DNA from: W-Chloroflexi-9 sp045863195
Lineage (GTDB): Bacteria > Chloroflexota > Dehalococcoidia > UBA2979
Length of the DNA stretch: 64,000 nucleotides
Assembly: GCA_045863195.1 (NCBI GenBank)
Contig: BTUI01000013.1
Span: forward strand, 27,739-91,738
Reading direction: 5' to 3'
Shown here: positions 15,095 through 24,148 of the stretch, in pieces
Layout: each line of letters opens with the position of its first letter
Position numbering within the stretch: position 1 is the first letter of the stretch
Position numbers and translations under genes: made by a program
The notes under the pieces: model-generated
Told to the model about the DNA's origin: nothing
The model's database searches: none
What the model saw: the letters and a program-made list of their open reading frames with translations, nothing else

Positions 15095-15859
15095 GTGACC
15101 GCCTCCGCCGCCCCGGCGATCGAGGTGCGCGGGCTCTCGCACCGGTACCGGGGCGAGGCCGGGGTGTTGCACGCGCTCGACGCGATCGACCTCGCGGTGC
15201 GGGACGGCGAGTTCGTCTCGCTCGTCGGGCCGTCCGGTTGCGGCAAGACCACGCTACTCCGCGCGATCGGCGGGTTGATCGCGCCCGAAGCCGGGGAGGT
15301 CGGCGTCCTCGGCCTCGCGCCGGAGGAGGCGCAGCGCCATCGCACGTTCGGGCTCGTCTCGCAGGACTCCGGGCTGCTGCCGTGGCGCAGCGTGGAGGCG
15401 AACGTGCGCCTGCCGCTGGAGGTGACGGGGGCCACGGGCGACGTGGACGCGATGCTCCGGCGCGTCGGCATCGCGGAGTTCGCGCGCTACCAGCCACGGC
15501 AGTTGTCCGGCGGCATGCGCCAGCGCGTCGCCCTCGCGCGGGCGCTCGTGCACGGCCCACGTGTGCTCCTGATGGACGAGCCGTTCGGCGCACTGGACGA
15601 ACTGTCGCGCGAGGCGATGCGTCTGGAGCTGCTGCGGCTCTGGGAGGCAGAGCGCACCACGGTGATCTTCGTGACGCACTCCATCCGGGAGGCGGTGCTC
15701 CTCTCAGACCGGGTGGTGGTGATGAGCCCGCGCCCCGGCCGGATCGTGGACGACGTGCCGGTGACGCTGCCGCGACCGCGATCCGAGGCGCAGGAGGCGA
15801 CGCCGGAGTTCGCCGCCCTCGTCGCGCGCATCCGCGGCCACCTGCGGGGCGAGGCGTGA
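15095..15859 (+). CDS. ABC transporter ATP-binding protein (SsuB/TauB/ThiZ-type)
   Basis: A 254-residue ATPase. Walker A is GPSGCGKTT (about residues 46-54), the Q-loop is VSQDSGLLPWR, the signature is LSGGMRQRV and Walker B is LLMDEPFGALDE, with the switch His in VTHSIREAV. The sequence class is that of taurine/sulfonate/nitrate/thiamine-precursor importers. It starts with GTG and overlaps the permease start by 4 nt (GTGA). Together with the next two genes it makes a complete importer. Confidence 0.9.
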   Translation: MTASAAPAIEVRGLSHRYRGEAGVLHALDAIDLAVRDGEFVSLVGPSGCGKTTLLRAIGGLIAPEAGEVGVLGLAPEEAQRHRTFGLVSQDSGLLPWRSVEANVRLPLEVTGATGDVDAMLRRVGIAEFARYQPRQLSGGMRQRVALARALVHGPRVLLMDEPFGALDELSREAMRLELLRLWEAERTTVIFVTHSIREAVLLSDRVVVMSPRPGRIVDDVPVTLPRPRSEAQEATPEFAALVARIRGHLRGEA

Positions 15860-16635
15860 GCGCGCGCCGGGGCCTCCGCGCCGTGGCGCTGACGGTGCTG
15901 CCGCCGGCCGCGTTCCTCGTGGTCGTCGTCGTGGCGTGGGACGTGTGGGTGCGCTGGCGTGACATCCGTCCGTACCTGCTGCCACGTCCGGTCGAGGTGT
16001 TCCGCGCCCTGGCGGATGACCCCGGCCGCTACGCGGGCGCGGCGGGTGAGTCGCTGACGGCGGCCCTCGGCGGCCTCGTGATCGCGAGCGCGGTCGCGTT
16101 CGGGCTGGCGGTGCTGATGGCGCACTCGCGGCTGCTGGAGCGGGCGCTCTACCCGCCGGCGTTGCTGGTGAAGGTCACGCCGATCGTCGCGATCTATCCG
16201 CTGCTGGTGATCTGGTTCGGCTTCGGCATCGGCCCGAAGGTCGCGATCGCCGCGCTGATCACGTTCTTCCCGATGCTCGTGAACGCGGTGGTCGGCCTGC
16301 GCAGCATCGACCCGGCGGCGCACGACGTGATGCGAGTGCTGCACGCCTCGCGGGCGCAGGTGTTCTGGCGGCTGCGGCTGCCCTCCTCGCTGCCGTACGT
16401 GTTCGCGGCGCTGCGGATCAGCGTGCCGCTGTCGCTGGTGGGGGCGGTGGTGGCGGAGTTCCTCTCCGGGTCGTCCGGGATGGGGCAGTTGATCCTCATC
16501 GCGAACGGCGACTTCGACACGCCGGGCCTGTTCGGCGCGGCGCTGGTGCTGGCGGCGATGGGGGTTTCATTGACGGCCGCGGTCTCGTATGTTGAGCGCC
16601 GCGTGCTGACCTGGCACGACTCCTCGGGCGGTTAG
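15856..16635 (+). CDS. ABC transporter permease (SsuC/ThiX-type)
   Basis: A 259-residue inner-membrane permease of the BPD_transp_1 family with about six hydrophobic segments. The EAA-like coupling loop is in LHASRAQVFWRLRLPSSLPYVFAALRIS (the motif lies between residues about 165 and 190), preceded by the family-typical TPIVAIYPLLVIWFGFG. The GTG start overlaps the ATPase stop. It forms the channel of the importer; one permease gene implies a homodimer. Confidence 0.9.
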   Translation: MSARRGLRAVALTVLPPAAFLVVVVVAWDVWVRWRDIRPYLLPRPVEVFRALADDPGRYAGAAGESLTAALGGLVIASAVAFGLAVLMAHSRLLERALYPPALLVKVTPIVAIYPLLVIWFGFGIGPKVAIAALITFFPMLVNAVVGLRSIDPAAHDVMRVLHASRAQVFWRLRLPSSLPYVFAALRISVPLSLVGAVVAEFLSGSSGMGQLILIANGDFDTPGLFGAALVLAAMGVSLTAAVSYVERRVLTWHDSSGG

Positions 16636-16742
16636 TGCCCGCGCCACCGGCGCGGATGCCCCCGGACGATCCTGTTTCGCGTGTAGCGCCCGCATGACCG
16701 ATGTGCGGATGCACGCACCGGACCACCCGGGGGTGCATCCTC

Positions 16743-17792
16743 ATGTTTCGTCGTGTCCTGATCCCGTTCGCGATCCTCGCCGCCACGTTCGCCGCTGCCT
16801 GTAGCGGCGGCGACGCCGATCCCACGCCGGCCGCCACCGCTTCGCCGTCCGCGACCGCCGAGGCGTCCGCGACGCCGGAGCCGCGCACGCTCACGTTCAT
16901 GGCCGGCTTCCGCCCGCAGGCGAACCTGCCGTTCGCGGCGGTCTACGTGGCGGACGCGCAGGGCTTCTTCGCGGAGGAGGGCCTGACCGTGGAGATCCAG
17001 CACTCCTCCGGCCAGGACGAGCACCTGAAGTTGCTGCTGGAGGGCTCCGTCCACGTCACCACGGCGACGGCCGCGCAGGCCGTGCGCCGGGTGGAGGAGG
17101 ACCTGCCCGTGGTGGCGGTTGCGCTGTTCGGCCAGCGCGGCGACCAGGGATACGTGGCGTCCGAGGCGTCCGGCATCACCTCGCCGGCGGACTTCGCGGG
17201 GCGCTCCGTGGGCTTCAAGGCCGGGGTGGTGCCGGCGGAACTGCTCGGCATGCTGAAGGGTGCGGGTCTCACCGCGGAGGACGTGAACCTCGTGAGCGTC
17301 GGCTTCGACCCGCGCGTGTTCATGGAGGGCCAGGTGGACGTCTACCCGGTCTTCCTGAACAACGAGCCGGACACCATCCGCAAGGCGGGGATGGCGATCA
17401 ACGTGATCGACCCGCACGAGTTCGGCGTCCCCACGCTCGGCCTCACCTTCCTCGTCACGCGCGACACCCTCGCGGACGGTGATGTGGTGGAGCGCTTCCT
17501 GCGCGCGACGATGCGCGCCACCGCCTGGATCGAGGCGAACCGGGACGCCGCCGTGGAGATCGTGCTGCGGCACGCGGAGGGCGCGGACGCGGAGCACCAG
17601 CGCTTCCTGCTGGACACGGAACTTGCGAACGCCGAGCGTGCGGACGGCATGGGCCGCGCCACGCTCGACCAGTGGCAGGCACTCGCCGGGCTGCTGCGTG
17701 AGTTCGAGGTGATCGATTCGGACGTGGACGTGTCACGCGTGTTCGCCGGCGAAATCATCGACGGGCTCTACGAGCGCGGGGAGATCCGGTAG
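16743..17792 (+). CDS. ABC transporter substrate-binding lipoprotein (NMT1/ThiY-like)
   Basis: A 349-residue secreted lipoprotein. The signal peptide ends in a lipobox (FAAAC at about residue 21) and is followed by a T/P/A-rich linker. The mature part has GFRPQANLPFAAVYVADAQGFF, HSSGQDEHLKLLLEGSVHV and FKAGVVPAELLGMLKGAGL, the pattern of the NMT1/ThiY family that binds pyrimidine precursors of thiamine (HMP derivatives) or related aromatics. It sits 107 nt after the permease gene and completes the importer. I could not see a TPP riboswitch, so the thiamine link is weak; taurine, nitrate or aromatic ligands remain possible. Confidence 0.85.
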   Translation: MFRRVLIPFAILAATFAAACSGGDADPTPAATASPSATAEASATPEPRTLTFMAGFRPQANLPFAAVYVADAQGFFAEEGLTVEIQHSSGQDEHLKLLLEGSVHVTTATAAQAVRRVEEDLPVVAVALFGQRGDQGYVASEASGITSPADFAGRSVGFKAGVVPAELLGMLKGAGLTAEDVNLVSVGFDPRVFMEGQVDVYPVFLNNEPDTIRKAGMAINVIDPHEFGVPTLGLTFLVTRDTLADGDVVERFLRATMRATAWIEANRDAAVEIVLRHAEGADAEHQRFLLDTELANAERADGMGRATLDQWQALAGLLREFEVIDSDVDVSRVFAGEIIDGLYERGEIR

Positions 17793-17831
17793 CGGCGATC
17801 CGGTGGAGGCGCAGCCCTCGGGCGGTCGGGC

Positions 17832-19442
17832 CTAGAAGACGGAGATCGTCGCGACGCCGATGATCCGGCCGTCCGCGTGCAGTTCGAACTCCCAGACGCC
17901 GGCCTGGATCGGCTCGTCGCCCGCGTAGCCGGCCCAGAAGCGCCCGCCCGTCCCGCCGGTCCAGCGGATGGACGGCGAGGTGTAGACGGGCTGGCTGTCG
18001 CGGAACACGACCCACTGGAGGCGGGTCACGTTCCCCATGCCGGTGAGGTCGAACAGCGCCAGCAGTTGCGGCGCGAAGGCGTACGCGCCGATCGCGATGT
18101 TGCCATCCGCGGTCACCGTGGTGGCGCCGGCGATCCCGATCGCGGAGGGTGTCGTCGCGCCGGAGGCGCTGCCGCCGATGGTGACGGTGGCGGCGGTGCG
18201 CTGCGTCCCGCCGATCCACACCTCCACCCGCCACGTCCCGCGCGGGATCCCCGTCGGACCCGGCGATGCGATCCGGTCGCTCACCAGCCCGTAGCCGGAC
18301 TGATCCCAGGCGAACGAGGAGGAGAGCGAGTCCTGGATGACGCCCTCCAGGTACCAGCGCTCCTCGATCGCCGTGCCGGGGGCGGCGCCCACGACGTCGT
18401 ATTCGTAGTAGAGCGCCGCGAGGCCCTCGTTGAAGCGGGTGCCGTAGTCGAACAAATCGCGTCCACCGGTGGAGTCCACCGCGTTGCCGGCGAAGGCCGG
18501 GCTGCTCACCCAGATGCCGTCCGCGGGGAGCACCGTGGTGCGATAGAGGGGTGCCTCGAACGCGGTGGTCGTTGACCGGGCGCGGTCGATCACCGGCGTG
18601 AGCAGGTCCGCGGGGCGCACCTGCCCGACCTGCCCCTGCGGTACGTACAACTCCTGCGCCAGCATGCCGACGAGTGCGCCCGCCTGGTCGAACGCCGGTC
18701 CGCCGGAGGCGCCGACGGGGAGCCGGGCGTCCACCTTGAACCACGCCCGGCCCGTCAGGCCGGCCGCGCCACGCTGGCCGGTCACCGTCGCGTTGGTGAC
18801 GCTCACCGGGTCGGTGTCCGTCCCGCCGCCGGCGTGGCTGAACAGCCGTAGCGGCACACCGGTGTTGATCGCTGCAGCGGAGCCGATGGTGACGGCCGGG
18901 AGGTCGAACCCCTCGACCGTCCCGCCGTCCGACCCCACCCGGCTGGTGAGACGGAGGACGGCGATGCCGGTGTCGAGGTCGGCCGCCAGGATCTCCGCCT
19001 CGAACGAACGGGTGGCGGCGGTGCCGGGCTCGTCGTTCGTCGCGACGATGAGGTCGCTGTACGCGCGGGAGCCGTCCGAGCGGTACGGAGAGACGACGGC
19101 GTACGAGGTGAGGATGAGGCGCCGCTCGGCGTCCACGACCACGCCGCTGCCGTAGCGCGCGATCTGCTCGAAGCCCGCGCTGGTGTCGATGCCGAGGACC
19201 TGGACGACCGACCGGGCGAGTTCGTGGTCGGGGATCGCCGCCACGGGTGTCCCGGAGCCGACGTTGAGGCCGGGTGTGACGAGGATCGGCGTGGACTCCG
19301 GGACCGGCGTTGCGGGTGGCGTCCGCGGATCGTCGGCGTTGCCGGGGATGAGTTCGGCGGCCTGATCGCAGCCGGACAACGCCAGCGCTGCGAGGAGCGC
19401 CAGCCCGACGAGGAGCCGTCTGAGGGGTGCATTCGCAGGCAT
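17832..19442 (-). CDS. Secreted trypsin-fold lipoprotein lacking the catalytic His
   Basis: A 536-residue lipoprotein with a lipobox at LALSGC (Cys25) and a Pro/Thr linker. Residues 75-290 align with HtrA/S1C proteases: YGSGVVVDAERRLILTSYAVV corresponds to the 'G.G.iltn.HV' region and PVGASGGPAFD to the serine loop (S246). Where HtrA has His, this protein has Ala (ILT-S-Y-A-V-V, residue about 115); an acidic residue in ADLDTGIAVLRL and the Ser persist. It is therefore probably not a protease. The C-terminal 230 residues hold two beta-rich regions, with GTWRVEVWIGG and AGVWEFELHADGRIIG typical of immunoglobulin-like or C2-like extracellular modules. It is divergent from the enoyl-CoA hydratase gene. 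Confidence 0.75.
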   Translation of the reverse strand: MPANAPLRRLLVGLALLAALALSGCDQAAELIPGNADDPRTPPATPVPESTPILVTPGLNVGSGTPVAAIPDHELARSVVQVLGIDTSAGFEQIARYGSGVVVDAERRLILTSYAVVSPYRSDGSRAYSDLIVATNDEPGTAATRSFEAEILAADLDTGIAVLRLTSRVGSDGGTVEGFDLPAVTIGSAAAINTGVPLRLFSHAGGGTDTDPVSVTNATVTGQRGAAGLTGRAWFKVDARLPVGASGGPAFDQAGALVGMLAQELYVPQGQVGQVRPADLLTPVIDRARSTTTAFEAPLYRTTVLPADGIWVSSPAFAGNAVDSTGGRDLFDYGTRFNEGLAALYYEYDVVGAAPGTAIEERWYLEGVIQDSLSSSFAWDQSGYGLVSDRIASPGPTGIPRGTWRVEVWIGGTQRTAATVTIGGSASGATTPSAIGIAGATTVTADGNIAIGAYAFAPQLLALFDLTGMGNVTRLQWVVFRDSQPVYTSPSIRWTGGTGGRFWAGYAGDEPIQAGVWEFELHADGRIIGVATISVF

Positions 19443-19522
19443 CAGCGTGCAACCGTACCGCCTCCGGGCGGGGAGTCGCCACTCTCCCGGGCGGGTGCTG
19501 CGATTCCGTCCGTGGTGGGCGC

Positions 19523-19528
19523 TAGACT
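19523..19528 (+). promoter_or_regulatory. Candidate -10 element TAGACT
   Basis: TAGACT lies 38 nt before the GTG start at 19567, in the gap divergent from the trypsin-fold lipoprotein gene. It follows the TAnnnT pattern used in this window. Confidence 0.3.
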
Positions 19529-19566
19529 GCCGGGGGCGCCCCGGCGGCGCAGGCAGGGAGGGCACC

Positions 19567-20373
19567 GTGGACTACGAAGCAATCCTTTACGACGTGCAGG
19601 ACCGGGTGGCGACGATCACGCTCAACCGCCCGGAACGCATGAACGCGTTCAGCGACGAACTCCTGACGGAATGGGCGGACGCGCTCTGGCGCTCCGCCAA
19701 GGACGACGGCGTGCGCGTGGTGATCGTGACCGGGGCGGGACGTGCGTTCTGCGCCGGCGCGGACCTCCGCGCCTCCGGCGCCGAGGACCGCGTGCTCATG
19801 GCGGACCGGAACGCCGGCGAGCGACGGAACTCGCTCCGGTACTCCGTGCACCAGGTACCCCGGGCGGTCGCCTACCTCGACAAGCCGTACATCGCCGCCG
19901 TCAACGGCGCGGCGGTGGGCGCCGGCATGGACATGGCCTCGCAGGCCGACATCCGCATCGCCTCCGACCAGGCGCGGTTCGCGATGTCCTACGTCAACGT
20001 GGGCCTCATCCCCGGCGATGGTGGGGCGTGGATGCTCCCCCGGCTCGTCGGCGTGCAGCGGGCGCTGGAACTGATCTGGTCCGGCGAGATGCTGAGCGCC
20101 GACCGTGCGCTGGAACTCGGGTACGTCTCGAAGGTCGTGCCGCACGAGGACCTGATGGCGGAGGCGCGGGCCTACGCGCTGCGGCTGGCGGAGGGCCCAC
20201 CGATTGCGATGCAGCTCGCGAAGCGGCTCGTCTACCGCGGCCTCGACCAGTCGTTCCTCGAGGGGCTGGAGGCAGCCCAGGCGGCGATGACCATCGTCCA
20301 GTCCACCGAGGACTCGCGTGAGGGGCCGCGCGCGTTCCGGGAGAAGCGGAAGCCGGAGTTCGAGGGCCGCTGA
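19567..20373 (+). CDS. Enoyl-CoA hydratase/isomerase family protein
   Basis: A 268-residue crotonase-fold enzyme acting on CoA thioesters. It shows VATITLNRPERMNAFSDEL, the oxyanion-hole segment VIVTGAGRAFCAGADLR and VNGAAVGAGMDMASQADIRIA. At the two positions that are Glu in classical hydratase, it has Asp (GMDMA) and Asp (IPGDGGAW). That favours an isomerase, dienoyl-CoA isomerase-like or other crotonase chemistry over plain hydration. The start is GTG with GGGAGGGC 4-6 nt upstream. It lies alone, upstream of htrA. Pathway unknown. Confidence 0.85.
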   Translation: MDYEAILYDVQDRVATITLNRPERMNAFSDELLTEWADALWRSAKDDGVRVVIVTGAGRAFCAGADLRASGAEDRVLMADRNAGERRNSLRYSVHQVPRAVAYLDKPYIAAVNGAAVGAGMDMASQADIRIASDQARFAMSYVNVGLIPGDGGAWMLPRLVGVQRALELIWSGEMLSADRALELGYVSKVVPHEDLMAEARAYALRLAEGPPIAMQLAKRLVYRGLDQSFLEGLEAAQAAMTIVQSTEDSREGPRAFREKRKPEFEGR

Positions 20374-20475
20374 TCCGTCCGCTGACGCTTAGCAGTCGTT
20401 TCACGACTTCAACACGGCAGCTTGACCGCTGCGCGTGACGATGCGCTCCTGAGATCGTCACGTGGAGGTGAGCGC

Positions 20476-21594
20476 ATGTCTCGCGCCTGGCTGAACCGGG
20501 TCGGATTCGGATCACTCGTCGTCGCTTCAATGCTGGCGGGAGGCGCCGTCACGGCGCTCGTCACCGGCGGCGGCGACGCCGCGCCCGCCGCCACCGTGGC
20601 GGCGACGGCTGCGCCCCCCGGCGCGGTACAGGACACTGGTGCCGCCGTGATTCCCGGCCTCGCCGACATCGTGGAGGACGTCCGCCGCTCCGTGGTGCTG
20701 GTGACGGCCTCGGGCGGTGGGAGCGCCGCCAGCAGCGGGACGGGCTCCGTGCTCGACCACGACGGCCACATCCTGACGAACTTCCACGTGATCGAGGGCA
20801 TGAGCGAGATCAAGGTCTCGCTGTGGGACGGCACCGCCGCGCTCGCGGAGGTGATCGGGAGCGACCCGGGCAGCGACCTGGCGGTGCTGAAAGCGGACAT
20901 CCCCTCGCATCTGCTGGTGCCGGTGCGGGTCGCGGACTCCGACCGCGTGCGCGTGGGCGACTCGGTGTTCGCGATCGGCCACCCGTTCGGGCAGGCGTTC
21001 ACCGTGACCTCCGGCATTGTCAGCGCGACCGGGCGGGTGACGGAGTCGGCCTTCACCGGCCGCGGCATCCGTGACGTGCTGCAGGTGGACGCGGCGGTGA
21101 ACCCGGGCAACTCCGGTGGTCCGCTGTTCAACGCGGCCGGCGAGATGGTCGGCGTCAACACCTCGATCGAGAACCCGAACGGGCGTTTCTTCGTCGGCAT
21201 CGGCTTCGCCGTCCCGTCCAACACCGTGTCGCGCTTCCTGCCGGAGATGCTCGCCGGCGAGACCATTCAGCACCCGCAACTGGGCGTGAGCGTGCAGCGG
21301 CTGGACGAGGTCAACGCGGCCACCTTCGGTACTTCCGTGACGCGCGGCCTGTACGTGACGCAGGTCACCCCCGGCTCGGCAGCGGAGCGCGCCGGCGTCC
21401 TCCCGGCATCGAGCGCCTCCGGGCAGGGTGGCGACGTCCTGCTCTCGCTCAACGGCGAGCCGATGGAGACGTTCGAGGCGCTGGCGCGCGCGATCGACCG
21501 CGCGGAGGTGGGCGACACCGTGACGCTGCGCATCCAACGCGGGAGCGAGCAACTGACGCTGGAGGCGACCCTCCAGCCGTGGGACCTGCAGTAG
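20476..21594 (+). CDS. HtrA/DegP-like S1C serine protease with PDZ domain
   Basis: A 372-residue protein with an N-terminal membrane anchor (about residues 11-30), a short Ala/Pro linker, and a trypsin-like protease with intact triad H104 (ILTNFHVIEG), D134 (GSDLAVLKAD) and S213 (NPGNSGGPLF). One PDZ domain follows (about residues 275-365), with GLYVTQVTPGSAAERAGVL. It degrades or refolds misfolded proteins at the outer face of the membrane. GGAGGTG lies 5 nt before the ATG. A terminator follows. It is the functional counterpart of the His-less protein 1 kb upstream. Confidence 0.92.
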   Translation: MSRAWLNRVGFGSLVVASMLAGGAVTALVTGGGDAAPAATVAATAAPPGAVQDTGAAVIPGLADIVEDVRRSVVLVTASGGGSAASSGTGSVLDHDGHILTNFHVIEGMSEIKVSLWDGTAALAEVIGSDPGSDLAVLKADIPSHLLVPVRVADSDRVRVGDSVFAIGHPFGQAFTVTSGIVSATGRVTESAFTGRGIRDVLQVDAAVNPGNSGGPLFNAAGEMVGVNTSIENPNGRFFVGIGFAVPSNTVSRFLPEMLAGETIQHPQLGVSVQRLDEVNAATFGTSVTRGLYVTQVTPGSAAERAGVLPASSASGQGGDVLLSLNGEPMETFEALARAIDRAEVGDTVTLRIQRGSEQLTLEATLQPWDLQ

Positions 21595-21645
21595 CAACGG
21601 CCGAAGTGGGCGCGAGGTGACCGCGCCGGTCTGAGCATCGAAGGC

Positions 21646-21671
21646 GACGGCCCCGGGCAACCGGGGCCGTC
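21646..21671. terminator. Terminator hairpin between htrA and cobU
   Basis: GACGGCCCCGG and CCGGGGCCGTC form a perfect 11-bp stem with a GCAA (GNRA) tetraloop. There is no strong T tract on the plus side. It lies between convergent genes and may end both transcripts. Confidence 0.7.
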
Positions 21672-21676
21672 TCGCG

Positions 21677-22234
21677 TCAGTCGGGGTCGGGGAGGGCGAC
21701 CGCCCGGCCCGCGACCAGCAACCAGGCGCGCCCGGCGGATCGGGACATCCGCTGGTTCACGCGGCCGAGGAGGTCGCGGTAGGCCCGCCCGAGCGGGTAT
21801 TCGGGCACGAGTCCCCCGCCGACCTCGTTCGTGACGAAGATCGTGCGACCGCTGCGTTCCTGCGCGGCAGCGATCGTCGCGGTGGCTTCAGCCTCAAGCG
21901 AGCGTTCGAGCGCGTCGACTGCCTCGACGGACGGCGCGTCGGTGCCCAGCGCGAAGAGGTGGTTGGCGACCCAGAGCGAGAGGCAGTCGACGAGCAGCGT
22001 GTCGCCCGAGGGTGCGCGAGCGATGGCGCCCGTCAGGTCCCGGGGCGCCTCGACCGTCCGCCACTCGGCGGGGCGCTGGTCGCGGTGGCGTTGCACCCGC
22101 GCGATGAGTTCGTCGTCGCCCGCCTCCATGGTGGCGATGTAGGTGACGGGCGCGCCGGAGCGGGCGGCGAGGCGTTCCGCGAACGCCGACTTGCCGCTGC
22201 GCGCGCCGCCCGTGACGAAGTCGATCTCGCCCAT
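21677..22234 (-). CDS. cobU: Adenosylcobinamide kinase / guanylyltransferase (CobU)
   Basis: A 185-residue bifunctional enzyme of the cobalamin nucleotide-loop pathway: it phosphorylates adenosylcobinamide and transfers GMP to it. The P-loop is GGARSGKS (residues 9-16), followed by VTYIATMEAGDDEL, the catalytic-His region RVQRHRDQRP, LLVDCLSLWVAN and FVTNEVGGGLVPEYPLGRAYRD. All conserved CobU/CobP blocks are present at normal length. It is the last gene of the cobT-cobS-cobU run (10 nt after cobS). Confidence 0.93.
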   Translation of the reverse strand: MGEIDFVTGGARSGKSAFAERLAARSGAPVTYIATMEAGDDELIARVQRHRDQRPAEWRTVEAPRDLTGAIARAPSGDTLLVDCLSLWVANHLFALGTDAPSVEAVDALERSLEAEATATIAAAQERSGRTIFVTNEVGGGLVPEYPLGRAYRDLLGRVNQRMSRSAGRAWLLVAGRAVALPDPD

Positions 22235-22244
22235 TCGTGGCGCG

Positions 22245-23018
22245 CTAGAAGATCGCCGCGGTCGCCCAGCCGCGGCCCACCGCAGCGACGATCGCGAACC
22301 AGACCACGACCTGCGCGACCTCGATCCCCGCGCCGAAGACGTCGCCGGTGACGCCCTCGATCAGCCGCGAGGCGGCGCCGCCGATGAGGACGGCCGCGAG
22401 GCCGCCGATGGCGACCAGCACGAGGCCCGCGACGCCGAACGTGACGCCGGCGACGGCGAGCGCGGTGAGGGTGGCGATGGGTGCGGCGGCCGGCCAGAGG
22501 CCGGCGTGGATGGCGTGGCCCAGGCCCCTCGGCCGGGCGGGGTGGAAGAGCGCGCCGACCGGGACGACCGTCCAGCGCGCGATCACCGGCGCTACGAGCA
22601 GCGCAGCCGCGCGCGCCTCCGTGGGGATCGAGGAGATCGCCGCCCACTCCGCCAGCAGCACCAGCACCAGCGCCATGACGCCGGCCGGGCCGGTGTTGCC
22701 CTCGCTCATCACGCCGAGGCGCTCCGCGCGGTCGCCCTGCACGGCCATGCCGTCGGCGGTGTCGGCGACGCCGTCCAGGTGGAGGCCGCCCGAGACGAGC
22801 GCGAGCACGGCGACGAGGAGGGCGGCGGCGGGGGCCGGCGGGAGCAACTCGGCGAGCCCGCGGTCCAGCAGCGCGAGCACGGCGCCGATCAGCAGCCCGA
22901 CGAGCGGGTACCAGCCCAGCGCCTGCGCGAAGGTGCGGTCGTCGTACGTCTGCACGCGCCGCAGGCGGAGCGGCGTGAGGAACTCGAGCGCGATCGGGAT
23001 CGCTGCCAGCGTGCGCAC
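22245..23018 (-). CDS. cobS: Adenosylcobinamide-GDP ribazoletransferase (CobS)
   Basis: A 257-residue polytopic membrane enzyme that joins alpha-ribazole (or its phosphate) to adenosylcobinamide-GDP, the last step of cobalamin assembly. The signature GGLHLDGVADTADG (about residues 80-93) carries the Mg2+-binding Asp residues, and RLGVMSEGNTGPAGVM and TGDVFGAGIE are also typical. It starts at GTG 2 nt after the cobT stop; an upstream CTG is not needed. Length and membrane pattern are normal. Confidence 0.93.
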   Translation of the reverse strand: MRTLAAIPIALEFLTPLRLRRVQTYDDRTFAQALGWYPLVGLLIGAVLALLDRGLAELLPPAPAAALLVAVLALVSGGLHLDGVADTADGMAVQGDRAERLGVMSEGNTGPAGVMALVLVLLAEWAAISSIPTEARAAALLVAPVIARWTVVPVGALFHPARPRGLGHAIHAGLWPAAAPIATLTALAVAGVTFGVAGLVLVAIGGLAAVLIGGAASRLIEGVTGDVFGAGIEVAQVVVWFAIVAAVGRGWATAAIF

Positions 23019-23020
23019 GG

Positions 23021-24115
23021 TCAGGCCTCCGGCTCGATCGCCTCGGCGGAGTCGCTGACGCCGGCCTCGTCGAACGTCGCCATCTCGTCGAGCAGGCGGC
23101 AGGCGGCGACGCAGAGCGAGAGGCCGAGCGCGCCGCCGCTGCCTTCGCCCAGGCGCATCCCCAGGTCCAGCAGTGGCTCCAACCGCAGATGCTCCAGCGT
23201 GGCGGCGTGCCCGGGCTCCGCCGATCGGTGCGAGGCGATGAGGTACGGCCGCACCGCCGGCATGATCGCCTCCGCGATCAGCGCGGCCGCGCCGGAGATC
23301 ACGCCGTCCATGACGGCCGGCACGCGCGCGGCGGCGGCGCCGAGGTAGACCCCGGCCAGCACGCCGACCTCGAACCCGCCGACCGCGGCCAGCAGGCCGA
23401 GGCCGTCCGTGGGGTCGGGCCGGTTCACCTCCAGCGCGCGCTCCACGGCGCGCATCTTCATCTCGAAGCGCGCGTCGTCCACGCCGGTGCCGCGGCCGGT
23501 GACGGCGCGGGGCGGACGGCCCGTCGCGGCGGCGATGATCGCGGCGGCGGAGGTGGTGTTGCCGATCCCCATCTCGCCCGGCACCACGACATCGCACCCC
23601 GCGGCGCGCTCGGCCTCGAAGATCGCGATGCCCTCGGCGACGGCGCGCTCGGCGAGGGCGCGCGACATCGCGGGGCCCTGCGTGATGTCCTGCGTGCCGG
23701 GCGCCAGGCGGAGTCGGATCAGGTCGGGGTGCTCGGGCGTCTCGCCGGCCACCCCCGCGTCCACGATGCGGACGCGCGCCCCGGCGTGCGCGGCGAGGAC
23801 GTTGATCGCGGCGCCGCCGGCGAGGAAGTTGCCGACCATCTGCACCGTCACCTCGGACGGGTAGGCGGAGACACCCTGCGCCGTCACGCCGTGGTCGCCC
23901 GCCGCCACGACCACGAGACGGTGGTCGAGGTGTGGCCGCTCCTGCCCGGTGATCCCGGCGATGCGGACCGCCAGGTCCTCCAGCCGTCCGAGCGATCCGG
24001 GTGGCTTGGTGAGGCGGCCCTGTCGCGCCTCGGTGCGTGCGGTCACGGCGGCGTCCACCGGTCGGATCGCCTCGATCGTGCGCTGGATCAGGGCGGCGGG
24101 ATCCTGGATGGGCAT
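23021..24115 (-). CDS. cobT: Nicotinate-nucleotide--dimethylbenzimidazole phosphoribosyltransferase (CobT)
   Basis: A 364-residue enzyme making alpha-ribazole phosphate from nicotinate mononucleotide and dimethylbenzimidazole, to activate the lower ligand of cobalamin. Conserved blocks are LTKPPGSLGRLEDLA, VVVAAGDHGVTAQGVSAYP, PGEMGIGNTTSAAA, GRGTGVDD and the C-terminal RLGEGSGGALGLSL, whose Glu is the catalytic base. The ATG at MPIQDPAAL was chosen because the upstream frame is non-homologous. A minus-strand TACACT lies 33 nt upstream. It leads the cobT-cobS-cobU operon. Corrin-ring genes are absent here, which suggests salvage or a split pathway. Confidence 0.93.
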   Translation of the reverse strand: MPIQDPAALIQRTIEAIRPVDAAVTARTEARQGRLTKPPGSLGRLEDLAVRIAGITGQERPHLDHRLVVVAAGDHGVTAQGVSAYPSEVTVQMVGNFLAGGAAINVLAAHAGARVRIVDAGVAGETPEHPDLIRLRLAPGTQDITQGPAMSRALAERAVAEGIAIFEAERAAGCDVVVPGEMGIGNTTSAAAIIAAATGRPPRAVTGRGTGVDDARFEMKMRAVERALEVNRPDPTDGLGLLAAVGGFEVGVLAGVYLGAAAARVPAVMDGVISGAAALIAEAIMPAVRPYLIASHRSAEPGHAATLEHLRLEPLLDLGMRLGEGSGGALGLSLCVAACRLLDEMATFDEAGVSDSAEAIEPEA

Positions 24116-24148
24116 GGCACTTCCCGGGCCGGACGTGGGTGAAGGGCC

